Origin: CAITSH01 sp025356665
GTDB taxonomy: Bacteria > Pseudomonadota > Gammaproteobacteria > Burkholderiales > SG8-39
Assembly: GCA_025356665.1 (NCBI GenBank)
Contig: JANXRV010000097.1
Coordinates: forward strand, 23,694 to 87,693
Length of the DNA: 64,000 nucleotides
Direction: 5' to 3'
The notes below the pieces were generated by a model. That model was not told the DNA's origin. It did not search any database and worked only from the letters and a program-made list of their open reading frames with translations. Made by a program: the position numbers and the translations under genes. This document shows, piece by piece, positions 8,091 through 17,000 of the stretch. The stretch's first letter is position 1. Each line of letters starts with the position of its first letter.

Positions 8091-10167
8091 TGCCCACCTC
8101 TATCAACAGGTTGCCACCACCATCGACGCTCAGCCGGTCGCCCGGCAGCACCACGGTGGTGGATGCATATTCCTCGATCAGCGCCGGACCTTCGATACGA
8201 TTTCCCGCCAACAACTGCACGCGCGCATACACCGGCGTGTCGCGCCAGCCCTCGGCGGCGGCAAAATACACCGGCCGCAGGGTCGGCAGCGCCACCGGTC
8301 GGGCCGTGCCCGCACCGATTGCCGCGGTGGCCGGTTTGGGCATGTGCCCGGAGACCGAAGTGCGGATGCTGACGATCTCGGACGCTTCGGTAATCGAGCA
8401 GTAGCCGTAGCGCTGCACGTGTACCGCATCAAACGCACGCTTGATGACATCGACATCGCGCGTCTCGAACGCGCTCATCGGCACATCGACCGTCACCGCG
8501 TGTTCCTGGCCGACATAACGCATGTCCAGCGCACGACGGCGCTCGATCGCGCCGACGCTGGTCGAACCGCGCTTGACATCCGCCTCGCCTTCACCTTCCA
8601 TTTCGCCATAAATTGCCTCCATGTACGCAAAGTCGAGGCTTTGCAAAGACATGAACAGTGTCTTGACGTAGTCGCGGCGCAAATCGGCGACCAGCATGCC
8701 GAAGGCGGAAAAGTGTCCCGGCGCGTTGGGAATGATCACCTGCCTGATCTGCAACTCGCGCGCCACCAGCACCGCATGCAGCGGACCGGCGCCGCCAAAG
8801 GCCACCATCGGAAAATCACGCGCATCCAGGCCGCGCTCAGTGGTGACGCGCTTGACGACGTTGGACATGCTCGAGGCGGCGATACGAATCACGCCGTTGG
8901 CCGCCTCCTCGACGCTGAGGCCGAGTGGATCGGCCAGTTTTTCCTGCAACACACGGCGCGCCGCCGCGAGGTCAAGGCGCATGTCGCCGCCAAGAAAACG
9001 TTCCGCCGACAGCCGGCCGAGCAGCAGGTTGGCGTCGGTCACGGTCGGCTCGGTGCCGCCACCACCGTAACAGACCGGCCCTGGCGTGGAACCGGCGCTT
9101 TGCGGACCGACACGCAGCGAACGCGCCGGACCGAGCCGGGCGATGCTGCCCCCGCCGGTGCCAACTTCCTGGATGTCGATCATCGGGATTTGCACCGGCA
9201 GGCCCTCGTTGTAACCGCCGATCATGGAATTGGATGTCATCAGCACGTCGCCGCCCAGGATGACACCGGACTTTGCCGTGGTGCCGCCCATGTCGAAGGC
9301 AATGGCGCCGCTCAAGCCGATGCTGCGGCATAACTCCCGCGTCCCGATCACACCGGCCGCAGGCCCGGACTCAAGCATGCGGATGCTCTCGCGCTGAGCG
9401 CGGCGCACATCGTACAAGCCGCCGGTGGACTGTACGATCAAAAAACTGCCTTCGAATTTCTGCGTCTCAAGATGCTCGACGATTTCGCCCAGGTAGCTGC
9501 GCACGCGCGGCCCGACATAGGCATTCGCCACCACCGTGGAGGTGCGCTCGAACTCGCGGTATTCCTGTGAAAGTTCGTGCGAGGCGGTGATGTACAGCCC
9601 CGGGAACCGCCGTTCGAAAAAATTCCGCGCCTGTATTTCATGTGCCGGGTTGCAGTAGGAGTGCAAAAACAGGATTGCCAGCGCCTCGATGTGCTGTGCC
9701 TCAAGAAGCACCGCCACGCGCTCCAGGTCGGCGTCGGTCAGCGCCGTGCGCACCGCGCCCGAACTCATCATGCGCTCGTCGACCTCGAAGCGCAGCGCGC
9801 GCTCGACCAGCGGCCGGTGCTTCTGGAAAAACAGGTTGTAGGCTTCGGGCCGGTTTATGCGCCCGATCTCGTAAATATCGCGAAAGCCGCGCGTCGTCAC
9901 CAGCGCGGTGCGCGCGCCGTTGCGCTCGATCAGGGTATTGATCGCCACGGTGGTGCCGTGCAAAAAAAGGTTGGCCTGGGCGAAGCTTCCCCCGGACTTG
10001 CGCACCCCGTCACTGATACCCTCAACCAGGTGCGCCGTGGTGGTCAGCGTCTTGCCCAGGCGGATTGATCCCGTCGCTTCGTCAAAAATGGCTATATCGG
10101 TGAAAGTGCCACCCACGTCGGCCGCGATACGCGCGGTAGTGGATTTTTTGTCTGCAATTGCTGACAA
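8077..10167 (-). CDS. hyuA: Hydantoinase A / 5-oxoprolinase-type ATP-dependent subunit (HyuA)
   Basis: This protein of about 696 aa has the actin/HSP70-type ATP-binding start RIAADVGGTFTDIA near residue 12. Family blocks follow, including HGTTVAINTLIERNGA, SGPAAGV and AFDMGGTTAKSG. I prefer the TTG at 10167 because a GGGAG motif lies 7 nt upstream. A GTG at 10203 would add 12 residues without a ribosome-binding site. It is the first gene of the minus-strand operon that runs out of the left edge. HyuA needs HyuB for activity. Confidence 0.93.
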   Translation of the reverse strand: MSAIADKKSTTARIAADVGGTFTDIAIFDEATGSIRLGKTLTTTAHLVEGISDGVRKSGGSFAQANLFLHGTTVAINTLIERNGARTALVTTRGFRDIYEIGRINRPEAYNLFFQKHRPLVERALRFEVDERMMSSGAVRTALTDADLERVAVLLEAQHIEALAILFLHSYCNPAHEIQARNFFERRFPGLYITASHELSQEYREFERTSTVVANAYVGPRVRSYLGEIVEHLETQKFEGSFLIVQSTGGLYDVRRAQRESIRMLESGPAAGVIGTRELCRSIGLSGAIAFDMGGTTAKSGVILGGDVLMTSNSMIGGYNEGLPVQIPMIDIQEVGTGGGSIARLGPARSLRVGPQSAGSTPGPVCYGGGGTEPTVTDANLLLGRLSAERFLGGDMRLDLAAARRVLQEKLADPLGLSVEEAANGVIRIAASSMSNVVKRVTTERGLDARDFPMVAFGGAGPLHAVLVARELQIRQVIIPNAPGHFSAFGMLVADLRRDYVKTLFMSLQSLDFAYMEAIYGEMEGEGEADVKRGSTSVGAIERRRALDMRYVGQEHAVTVDVPMSAFETRDVDVIKRAFDAVHVQRYGYCSITEASEIVSIRTSVSGHMPKPATAAIGAGTARPVALPTLRPVYFAAAEGWRDTPVYARVQLLAGNRIEGPALIEEYASTTVVLPGDRLSVDGGGNLLIEVGNDGE

Positions 10168-10375
10168 GGCCGGACTCCCGAAAAACCTTCTTGAACAGAA
10201 CACACGTGTAGAGGCTTTGTCGAGCCATCACGCAAGGGGGCAAAGTATAATTGCAGTGCGCTTATCGGCAAACTCATTTATTTGGCCGTCACCGCTGGCC
10301 ACCAACGTTGGCTACCAAACGGGCTTGCGACACGGATTTTCCATGCGCTGTTGCCGACTATCCGAGCTAAAACCC

Positions 10376-10642
10376 ATGAGCGACGAAACAATCAAGGTAA
10401 AAATCACCGACATTGGGAAATTCATGGACGTAGTGGTGTTCGACAAACGCGCCGACCTGATACAGATCGTGCTCGGTGCGAGCGTGCACAGCCTCAAGTG
10501 CGACCTCAAGCCCACCCCCAACGCCCTGTCCTACGCCGGCAGCGCGATGGGGCGCGAGATGGTGAACGAGCGCACACGCGAACAGGTGCAGGCCGACATC
10601 GACAAGCTCAACCCGCACCTGCGCAATTCAAAAGGGCGTTGA
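10376..10642 (+). CDS. Conserved-looking small hypothetical protein, 88 aa
   Basis: The product begins MSDETIKVKITDIGKFMDV and has no Cys-rich motif, signal peptide or membrane segment. It is predicted soluble, with alternating beta-like stretches followed by a charged C-terminal helix (EQVQADIDKLN). The ATG at 10376 is chosen because upstream in-frame codons run into the divergent hyuA promoter region. The gene is divergent from hyuA and convergent with the Bug gene at 10711. I do not recognise the family. Base composition matches its neighbours. Confidence 0.6.
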   Translation: MSDETIKVKITDIGKFMDVVVFDKRADLIQIVLGASVHSLKCDLKPTPNALSYAGSAMGREMVNERTREQVQADIDKLNPHLRNSKGR

Positions 10643-10710
10643 GCAAATCAAAGCGGCGAAGCGGCGAAGCGCGATTTTTTTGCGTAACTGTAAAAAAACT
10701 CGACGCGCGA

Positions 10711-11721
10711 CTACTGCGCCTTGATCCCCGCCGCCTTGACGATGGGCCCCCAACGCACGATCTCGTCCTTGATCAGTTGGCTCACATATTCGGGTCGCGA
10801 CGACCGGCCTTCGAGTCCGAGACCAAGCATGCGCTGGCGCATCTCGGGCGCCGCCATCACCGCAACGATGGCGGCATTGAGCTTGTCGACAAGATCCCTG
10901 GGCGTGGCGGCCGGAGCGACAAAGGCGTACCAGGTCGCGTACTCGTAGCCTGCCACGCCCGCCTCGGCGATGGTCGGCGCCTCGGGCACCAGCGGCGATC
11001 GGCGCGTCCCGCTTACCGCCAGCACGCGCGCCTTGCCGCCCTTGTACGCGGGAATGATGCTGGGCACGTCGGCAAAAATAATCTGCACGCGGCCACTCAC
11101 CAAATCAGTGATCGCCGGTTGCACCCCTTTGTAGGGGATCAGCGTGATGTCGGTGTTGGTGCGGCGCTTGAAGGCCTCGCCGAGCATTTGTGCGAAGCTC
11201 GCGCCCGAGGCGTAGTTGAGTTTGCCCGGAGAGGCTTTGGCAAGAGCGATCAGCTCCTGCACATTCTTGGCCGGCAAGTCAGGGTTCACCGCCAGCGCAA
11301 AGGGACTGTCGGCGACAAAGCTCACGCCGGTAAAATCCTTGGCCGGGTCGTAGGGCAGGCTCTGGTAGAGGTGCGGGTTGAGCCCCAGTGCGCCGAGTGT
11401 GCCGAGGAACAAGGTGTGCCCGTCGGGCGCGGCCTTGGCCACGGCGTCGGCGGCGATAATGGAATCGGCACCCGGCTTGTTCTCGACCAGCACCGCCTGA
11501 CCCCAGACCTTGCGCAACTCCTCACCCATGGCGCGCGCGATCACATCGAGCAGGCTGCCGGAGGGAAAGCCGACGACGATGCGCACCGGATGATTGGGAA
11601 ACGCCGGCGACTGGGCGGGTGCGGAACCACTGAACAGTAAAGCCCCGAGCAGCGCCAAAAGGGAAAGCAGGGGCTTGCGCATCCCTGCGCCGGAAAAAAT
11701 TCCGCCTAAATCAAACCACAT
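10711..11721 (-). CDS. Bug-family tripartite tricarboxylate transporter substrate-binding protein
   Basis: The 336-aa product starts at the ATG at 11721, which has AAAGGAG upstream. It has a signal peptide ending near SGSAPAQ, then FPNHPVRIVVGFPSG and VLVENKPGADSI, the two hallmark blocks of Bug/TctC extracytoplasmic receptors. These bind carboxylated organic acids for TctAB permeases or act as sensors. No TctA or TctB gene is nearby. It is head-to-head with the cupin-Bug operon at 11970. The ligand is unknown. Confidence 0.92.
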   Translation of the reverse strand: MWFDLGGIFSGAGMRKPLLSLLALLGALLFSGSAPAQSPAFPNHPVRIVVGFPSGSLLDVIARAMGEELRKVWGQAVLVENKPGADSIIAADAVAKAAPDGHTLFLGTLGALGLNPHLYQSLPYDPAKDFTGVSFVADSPFALAVNPDLPAKNVQELIALAKASPGKLNYASGASFAQMLGEAFKRRTNTDITLIPYKGVQPAITDLVSGRVQIIFADVPSIIPAYKGGKARVLAVSGTRRSPLVPEAPTIAEAGVAGYEYATWYAFVAPAATPRDLVDKLNAAIVAVMAAPEMRQRMLGLGLEGRSSRPEYVSQLIKDEIVRWGPIVKAAGIKAQ

Positions 11722-11788
11722 GGTTCTACTCCTTTGAACAAACACTTTGAGTAAAGCGCATAACAGCGCTATTTTAGCTTCGCCAAGA

Positions 11789-11852
11789 CATTGCAGCATT
11801 GCGGCATTGCGGCATTGCGACCTTGCGACCTTGCGACCTTGCGGCTTTGTTG
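11789..11852. repeat. 8-bp imperfect tandem repeat, 8 units
   Basis: Eight consecutive octamers read CATTGCAG, CATTGCGG, CATTGCGG, CATTGCGA, CCTTGCGA, CCTTGCGA, CCTTGCGG, CTTTGTTG. The array drifts gradually from the CATTGCGG to the CCTTGCGA form. It fills the spacer between divergent Bug (10711-11721) and cupin (11970) genes, where their promoters should lie. Confidence 0.9.
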
Positions 11853-11969
11853 CGGCACCGCAGGACGATGCGCCACAAATACACCAGCAGTACGGTGGCA
11901 GCTTAGTCTGGCGCGCTGATTTGCAGTAACATCGTTCGCGCCAAAACAAAAAAGAAAGCGCCGTCCACT

Positions 11970-12350
11970 ATGCGTGTATTCAGGATCTTCAGCAAACCAT
12001 CAGGGGAGTCGGCGATTGAAATTCGCGAGGTGCCGATGACCGGGGAGCAAAGGCCGATGTCCGAGACATTCCCTGCCAAGCATATTTTTTTCCGTGAAAC
12101 CCCGCAAGGGCACGTCCAGGACTACCACACGGCACCGCGCCGCCAGTTGATATTCCTGACCTCGGGCATCCTGGAGCTGGAAACGAGCGAAGGCCTGCGT
12201 ACCGTTTGCCGGCCCGGCGACCTGTTATTCGCCGATGACGCAACCGGCAGGGGTCACATCACGCGCTCGCTGCGCGACACACGCGGCTTCGTTCACGTCG
12301 TCATGCCCGATGACTTCGATATCACCCAATGGCCGCTGGTCACGCCATGA
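11970..12350 (+). CDS. Small cupin-fold protein
   Basis: This 126-aa protein is a single cupin-like barrel. It has HVQDYHTAPRRQLIFLTSG in the first half, then RPGDLLFADDATGRGHITR, which resembles cupin motif 1 and motif 2 with partly conserved metal ligands. It is probably cytoplasmic. Its stop overlaps the ATG of the following Bug gene (ATGA at 12347), indicating translational coupling. The role is unknown: it may be a small metal-dependent isomerase or dioxygenase, or a sugar- or acid-binding barrel. Confidence 0.8.
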   Translation: MRVFRIFSKPSGESAIEIREVPMTGEQRPMSETFPAKHIFFRETPQGHVQDYHTAPRRQLIFLTSGILELETSEGLRTVCRPGDLLFADDATGRGHITRSLRDTRGFVHVVMPDDFDITQWPLVTP

Positions 12351-13321
12351 GTACCGCCGACAAGCACGGCGCGCTGCTGCGCACAGGGCTGGCGCTGCTT
12401 CTCGCTCTGGCTGGGGCCGCCGCCATGGCGCAGTCGCGTCCGACGCGGATCATCGTGCCCTTTGCCGCCGGCGGCGCGAGCGATACCTACACGCGCATCG
12501 TGGCGCAAAAAATAACCGAGCAGACAGGCAAAGTCTTTGTCGTTGAAAACCGCACAGGAGCCGGCGGGCGCATCGCCTGGGAGGCGGCCGCCAAGGCGGC
12601 GCCCGACGGCGCTACGGTGGTACTCATAGACGCCACCTATCCGATGCTGCCCGGCCTGTACGCCAGCCTGCCCTGGGATGTGTCGGCCGATCTTGTGCCG
12701 GCGGCGATGATCGCCCAAACACCTTTTGTCATCATGACCAACGCCGAATCGAAACTGGGCAGCCTCGGCGCGCTCGTCGCCGAAGCACGTGCCAATCCGG
12801 GCAAGCTCAACTACGGCTCGGCCGGCGTCGGCAGCGTGATACAGGTGGTCAGTGAGTTGTTCAAGCACGAGGCAAAAATCAATCTCACGCACATCCCTTA
12901 CAAGGGCATGAGCGATGCGAGCGTCGCCTTGCAGGCCGGTCATGTCGACCTGATCATCGCCGCCTCGCCCACTGCGCTGGGGCCTGTCCGAGGCGGCAAG
13001 GCCAGGGCGCTGGCCGTGACCACGGCACAGCGCTCCGCGGCCTTTCCCGGCGTGCCTACCGCTGTGGAAGCGGGCGCCGGGCGCTACATCGTCACCAACT
13101 GGTTCGGCTTCGCCGTGCCCAAGGGCACCAACCGGGAAAGCATCAACACGCTGCGCGACGATGTCGTGCGCGCCCTTGCCGCCATCGACGTGCGGGAAAA
13201 GCTGGGCGCCCAGGGTGCGGAGGCGTCAAATTTCACAGCGGAAGAATTCGCCCTATTCCTCAAGGACGACACCCGGCGCTGGAGCGAAGTCATCAAGGCG
13301 AGCGGAATCAAAGCGGAGTAA
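12347..13321 (+). CDS. Bug-family substrate-binding protein
   Basis: The 324-aa product starts at the ATG overlapping the cupin stop. It has a signal peptide (LLALAGAAAMAQ), then SRPTRIIVPFAAGGASDTYTR and VVENRTGAGGR, the Bug signature blocks. The C-terminal half contains FPGVPTAVEAG and the typical SGIKAE tail. It is coupled to the cupin gene and followed by a repeat-rich spacer. No TctAB partner is visible. Confidence 0.93.
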   Translation: MSTADKHGALLRTGLALLLALAGAAAMAQSRPTRIIVPFAAGGASDTYTRIVAQKITEQTGKVFVVENRTGAGGRIAWEAAAKAAPDGATVVLIDATYPMLPGLYASLPWDVSADLVPAAMIAQTPFVIMTNAESKLGSLGALVAEARANPGKLNYGSAGVGSVIQVVSELFKHEAKINLTHIPYKGMSDASVALQAGHVDLIIAASPTALGPVRGGKARALAVTTAQRSAAFPGVPTAVEAGAGRYIVTNWFGFAVPKGTNRESINTLRDDVVRALAAIDVREKLGAQGAEASNFTAEEFALFLKDDTRRWSEVIKASGIKAE

Positions 13322-13637
13322 GCATCCGCGGCCGGCTGGCAAAACAAGCTGGCCGTCCGTTCGTCATATCCATCATGACTGCCCTATTCGCCGCCGTCGC
13401 CAAACAGTCACCGAACAATCACAGAACAATCACAGAACAATCACCAAAAAATTACAGAACAATCACCAAACAATTACCAAACAGTCGCCAAAGACCGCGG
13501 CACGGTTCGGTGCGATCAGGCAAAGCACTGGCGCTTTGGAGCTTGCCTCACAACCGCATCAATCATGAAGTGCCGTTCCGGCCGATCGACCGGCGCGCAG
13601 AGCACAGCCGCAAAGCACACCATAGGAGAACACCGCA
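13322..13637. other. Intergenic spacer of 316 bp without a gene
   Basis: The spacer separates two plus-strand genes. Apart from the 11-bp repeat array at 13403-13490, it holds only a GGAG ribosome-binding site close to 13623, just before the hydrolase start. No hairpin followed by a T-run and no good -35/-10 pair were found by eye. Confidence 0.6.
13403..13490. repeat. 11-bp imperfect tandem repeat, 8 units
   Basis: Eight successive 11-mers are related to AACAATCACAG or AACAATCACCA (for example at 13414, 13425 and 13458). They are A/C-rich and unlike the surrounding coding composition. The array occupies the 13322-13637 spacer between the Bug gene and the alpha/beta hydrolase. I see no credible ORF in that spacer on either strand and no clear terminator. 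Confidence 0.9.
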
Positions 13638-14825
13638 ATGGCATCACATAACACCTGGACAGAGCATTTCCCCGGCAACCTGATGTGGTCGAACGCAACG
13701 CTGGTGTGCAAGGGCATGGCACCCTACGGTGCGGTTTCGCTCGGAGAGATCGAGCTGGTTTGCGCGCGCCTGCGCGAGCGCGAGGGCCAGGCTGCAGCCT
13801 GGGGTGAGGAGTGGTGCAAGGTCGCCTCCATGGTGGAGAAGCTCGGCGATGAGGCGGCTGCGGCAGGAAACCACGCGACAGCGGGCAACCAGTATTTGCG
13901 CGCCGGAAGTTATTACTACACCGGCGAGCGCTTCGTGCCTTTGGGCAAGGAAAAAATAGCGATCTACCGCAAGGCCTTGCGCTGCTCGCAAGAGGGCCTG
14001 AAGCGCCGCTTCCCGACGATGGAAATCGTTGAAGTACCCTACGAAGGCAAGACACTGCCGGCGTATTTCATGAAGGCGCAGGACCGCGGTGGAAAGAGCG
14101 CAGGCCCCGCACCGACGGTGGTGCTGTTCGACGGCATGGACAACTGCAAGGAGATGAGCGTGCTCTTCGCCGGTTTGGAGTTCGCGCAGCGCGGCTTCAA
14201 CACACTCGCGATTGATGGCCCGGGACAAGGCGAGTCGCTGCGCCTGCGTGAGATTTACGCCCGTCCGGATTACGAGGTGGCGGGTACCGCCGCCTACGAG
14301 TTTGTCGCCGCGCGCAAGGATGTCGACGCGAAACGCGTCGCCATCATGGGTTACAGTTTTGGCGGTTATTACGCACCGCGCATCGCCGCCATTGAGCGGC
14401 GCTACGCCGCCTGCGTCGCCCTCGGTGCCCTGCATTGGGATCTGCACGCATGGCAGTCGAACATCAAGGCGCAGCTCGCCGCAGACCCGAAAAAAAGCGC
14501 GCAGTCCAATTTCCAGTTCCAGTGGATCCTCGGCATGTCCGACTCGGACGCCGCGCTCGAGCGCGCGCGCAGCTTCTCGCTGGAGGGTATCGCCGACAAG
14601 ATCAGCTGCCCCTTCCTGGTGACGCACGGCGAGAACGACCAGGTGGTGCCGGTGGCCGCCGCGCACAAGTTGTACGCCGAGGTCGGCTCGAAGAACAAGT
14701 CGCTGAAAATATTCAAACCGGAAGAGACCGGATCGGAACATTGCCAGGTCGACAACCGCCAACTGGGCATCGATTACATCGGCGACTGGCTGGCGGCAAA
14801 CCTCAACGCAAAAACCGGAGGCTGA
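13638..14825 (+). CDS. Alpha/beta hydrolase, 2,6-dihydroxypseudooxynicotine hydrolase / FrsA-like
   Basis: The 395-aa product has an N-terminal helical cap region (about 1-130), then an alpha/beta-hydrolase core. The nucleophile elbow GYSFGG (GxSxG) lies near residue 239, and FLVTHGENDQVVP supplies the acid region. EHCQVDN near residue 376 contains the likely catalytic histidine. Overall length and layout match hydrolases of the 2,6-dihydroxypseudooxynicotine type, which split C-C bonds in 1,3-diketones. Starts at ATG 13638 with AGGAG upstream and is followed 2 bp later by a Bug gene. The substrate is not established. Confidence 0.85.
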   Translation: MASHNTWTEHFPGNLMWSNATLVCKGMAPYGAVSLGEIELVCARLREREGQAAAWGEEWCKVASMVEKLGDEAAAAGNHATAGNQYLRAGSYYYTGERFVPLGKEKIAIYRKALRCSQEGLKRRFPTMEIVEVPYEGKTLPAYFMKAQDRGGKSAGPAPTVVLFDGMDNCKEMSVLFAGLEFAQRGFNTLAIDGPGQGESLRLREIYARPDYEVAGTAAYEFVAARKDVDAKRVAIMGYSFGGYYAPRIAAIERRYAACVALGALHWDLHAWQSNIKAQLAADPKKSAQSNFQFQWILGMSDSDAALERARSFSLEGIADKISCPFLVTHGENDQVVPVAAAHKLYAEVGSKNKSLKIFKPEETGSEHCQVDNRQLGIDYIGDWLAANLNAKTGG

Positions 14826-14827
14826 GC

Positions 14828-15796
14828 ATGCAGCCCTTCAAACGCCTCGCCGCGCTGCTCGCGCTCGCCGGCCTGTCTGGCGCGGTGCTTGGGCAGGGCT
14901 TTCCGAACAAGCCGATACGCCTGATCGTGCCCTACCCGGCCGGCGAATCCATAGACTCGGTGGCGCGCCTCAGCGCGCAGCACTGGTCGGCGGCGCTCGG
15001 CCAGCCCATTGTCATCGACAACCGCGGTGGTGCCGGCGGCACCATAGGCACCGAGGCGGCGGCCAAGGCGGGCAACGACGGCTATACGCTATTGTGGGGT
15101 AACGTCGGGCCGCTGGCCATCGGGCCCAGCCTGTACAAAAAACTCGGTTACGACGTGGCAAAAGATTTCGCGCCGATATCACAAATCGCCAACCTGCCCT
15201 TCATGCTGTTCACCAGCACCGTACTGCCGGCAAACACGCTGGCCGAAGTCACCGCCTATGGCAAAGCCAACCCGGGAAAACTGAACTTCGGTTCGACCGG
15301 TGTGGGCAGCGGCCTGCACCTCATCGGCGAGATGTACAAGAGCCAGGCGGCCATCGATATCGTGCACGTACCTTACAAGGGCGTGGCACAGGCGCTGCCG
15401 GAAATGATGGCGGGGCGGGTGCAACTGGCGTTCAACACAATCCCGGCGTTTTTACCGCATGTCAAAGCGGGGCGGCTAAGGGCGCTGGTGATCACCGCCA
15501 CTGCGCGCTCACCGCTGCTGCCGGACGTACCCACCGCGGCCGAGGCCGGCATGTCTTCCCTGATCGGCGCATCGTGGCACGGCGTGCTGGCGCCGGCGGG
15601 CACGCCCAAAGACGTGCTGGCCAAGTTGCAACAGACGCTAGCCGCGGCGCTCGCCGTGCCGGAACTGCGCAACCAGCTCATCGGCCAGGGCGCCGAACCG
15701 GTGGGCAGCACGCCGGAAGAGTTCGGTAAATTCATGGCCGGCGAACTGGCCAAGTGGCGCGGCGTCGTCGAGACTTCCGGCGCCAGGGCCGAATAG
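14828..15796 (+). CDS. Bug-family substrate-binding protein
   Basis: The 322-aa product has a signal peptide (LAALLALAGLSGAVLGQ), then FPNKPIRLIVPYPAGES and IVIDNRGGAGGTIG. The ATG at 14828 has GGAGG just upstream, inside the end of the hydrolase gene. It is probably co-transcribed with the hydrolase at 13638. It is tail-to-tail with another Bug gene (15873-16844). Confidence 0.93.
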   Translation: MQPFKRLAALLALAGLSGAVLGQGFPNKPIRLIVPYPAGESIDSVARLSAQHWSAALGQPIVIDNRGGAGGTIGTEAAAKAGNDGYTLLWGNVGPLAIGPSLYKKLGYDVAKDFAPISQIANLPFMLFTSTVLPANTLAEVTAYGKANPGKLNFGSTGVGSGLHLIGEMYKSQAAIDIVHVPYKGVAQALPEMMAGRVQLAFNTIPAFLPHVKAGRLRALVITATARSPLLPDVPTAAEAGMSSLIGASWHGVLAPAGTPKDVLAKLQQTLAAALAVPELRNQLIGQGAEPVGSTPEEFGKFMAGELAKWRGVVETSGARAE

Positions 15797-15812
15797 TCCA
15801 GCGGGGGAAAAA

Positions 15813-15845
15813 GCTGGAAACCCGCTCCAGGCGCGGCTCTCCAGC
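15813..15845. repeat. Diverged copy of a 33-nt palindromic element
   Basis: The sequence starts GCTGGAAACCCGC and ends TCCAGC. It aligns over 33 nt, with a handful of mismatches, to the copies at 45690-45720 and 51606-51638. It sits between convergent Bug genes. It may act as a transcription terminator stem or be a REP-like repeat. Confidence 0.6.
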
Positions 15846-15851
15846 CGCGCC
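15830..15851. terminator. Hairpin between convergent Bug genes
   Basis: A perfect 9-bp stem (GGCGCGGCT, loop CTCC, AGCCGCGCC) lies in the 76-bp gap between stops at 15796 and 15873. There is no T-run, so factor-independent termination is uncertain. The location and symmetry suggest a bidirectional 3' structure. Confidence 0.45.
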
Positions 15852-15872
15852 ACGCCCCAAAATGCGGGGTGC

Positions 15873-16844
15873 TTACTGCGGCTTGATGCCGGCGCGCTTG
15901 ATGACGCGGTCGTATTCGGCGATTTCATTACGCACATAGCGCGCGAACTCATCGGGCGACATATCCATCACGTCATTGCCCAGGTTGCCGAGTTTTTCAC
16001 GCACCCCCGGATCGCTCAGCGCCTTGCGCGTGTCAGCCGATATTTTGGCGATGACAGGCGCCGGCGTTCCCGCGGGTGCCCACAGGCCGAACCACAGCGG
16101 CGAATCGGCGCCGCTGATACCGGCCTCGCCGGTGGTCGGAATATCAGGCAGCTGGCTGTTGCGTTTGGGCGTGCTCACGGCAAGGGCGCGCAGGCGCCCC
16201 GACTTGATGCTGGAAATCACCGCCGAGATCGGACCCCAGTAACAATCCACCGATTTGCTGAACAGCGCCGCAAGCACCTCGGGCGTGCCCTTGAACGGAA
16301 TCTGCGTGACGTCGATCTTGGTCGCGGCGATGAATTTTTCCGTACTGAGATGGGTGCCGCTACCGACCCCGGCATGCCCCCAGTTGATGGCGCCGGGCTT
16401 GGCCCTCGCCGCGTTAACGATGTCCATCGCCGATTTGTAGGACGAACTCGTCTCGACCACCAGCACATTGGGCTGTATCGACAAGGGCACGATGTCGATC
16501 AAATCCTTGGTCGTGTCGTAAGGCAGCTTGGCATAAATGGCCGGGTTCACCGTATGCGCGGTCGAATTGATCAACAAGGTGTAGCCGTCCGGCGGCGCCT
16601 TGGCCACCAGGTTGGTGCCGATCGAACCGCCCGCGCCGGCGCGGTTGTCGACCAGCACCGGTTGCGCCCATATCTCCGACAATTTTTGCGTTACCAGGCG
16701 TCCGACAATATCAGTGGAACTCCCGGGCGTGAATGAAATAATCACGTGCACCGGCTTGCTGGGATAGGTCTGCGCGCCAGCCTGCAGCGCCATGACCGAC
16801 AGGGCTGCGGCCAGAATCGTTCTAACTGCCTTGGTCTTGTCCAT
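15873..16844 (-). CDS. Bug-family substrate-binding protein
   Basis: The 323-aa product has a signal peptide (IRRTILAAALSVMALQAGAQ-like region), then YPSKPVHVIISFTPGSSTDI and VLVDNRAGAGGSIG. AGGAG lies upstream of the ATG at 16844. The Bug C-terminal half is complete, ending AGIKPQ. It is downstream of a MetE-like gene on the same strand with a 156-bp spacer carrying 17-bp repeats. No membrane component is nearby. Confidence 0.93.
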   Translation of the reverse strand: MDKTKAVRTILAAALSVMALQAGAQTYPSKPVHVIISFTPGSSTDIVGRLVTQKLSEIWAQPVLVDNRAGAGGSIGTNLVAKAPPDGYTLLINSTAHTVNPAIYAKLPYDTTKDLIDIVPLSIQPNVLVVETSSSYKSAMDIVNAARAKPGAINWGHAGVGSGTHLSTEKFIAATKIDVTQIPFKGTPEVLAALFSKSVDCYWGPISAVISSIKSGRLRALAVSTPKRNSQLPDIPTTGEAGISGADSPLWFGLWAPAGTPAPVIAKISADTRKALSDPGVREKLGNLGNDVMDMSPDEFARYVRNEIAEYDRVIKRAGIKPQ

Positions 16845-16873
16845 ATTTTTCTCCTGGAAGTTTCGCCAATGTT

Positions 16874-16924
16874 GGTGAAGGTTCGTGGTCGGTGAAGCTT
16901 GGTGGTTGGTGAAGTTTCGTGAAT
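16874..16924. repeat. 17-bp imperfect tandem repeat, 3 units
   Basis: Three 17-mers each start GGTGAAG (16874, 16891, 16908) and diverge in their second half. They lie upstream of the Bug gene at 16844, in the spacer to the MetE-like gene. Confidence 0.75.
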
Positions 16925-17000
16925 GGTGGCGGGTTTGGAAATTCCCTTCATGCCGCCCGGCCCGGCACTTTGGGCATGTCGCCTGCTGCTTTGATGTGGA

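Noticed and set aside
8344..9333. Plus-strand frame of 329 codons opposite hyuA
   Set aside because: Antisense shadow; composition dominated by His, Arg, Gly and Asp.
10246..10251. TATAAT on the plus strand upstream of the 88-aa gene
   Set aside because: No -35 element at acceptable spacing, and the distance to the ATG is large; not enough to call a promoter.
13403..13490. CRISPR-like array
   Set aside because: Units are 11 bp with no spacers; this is a simple tandem repeat and there are no cas genes.
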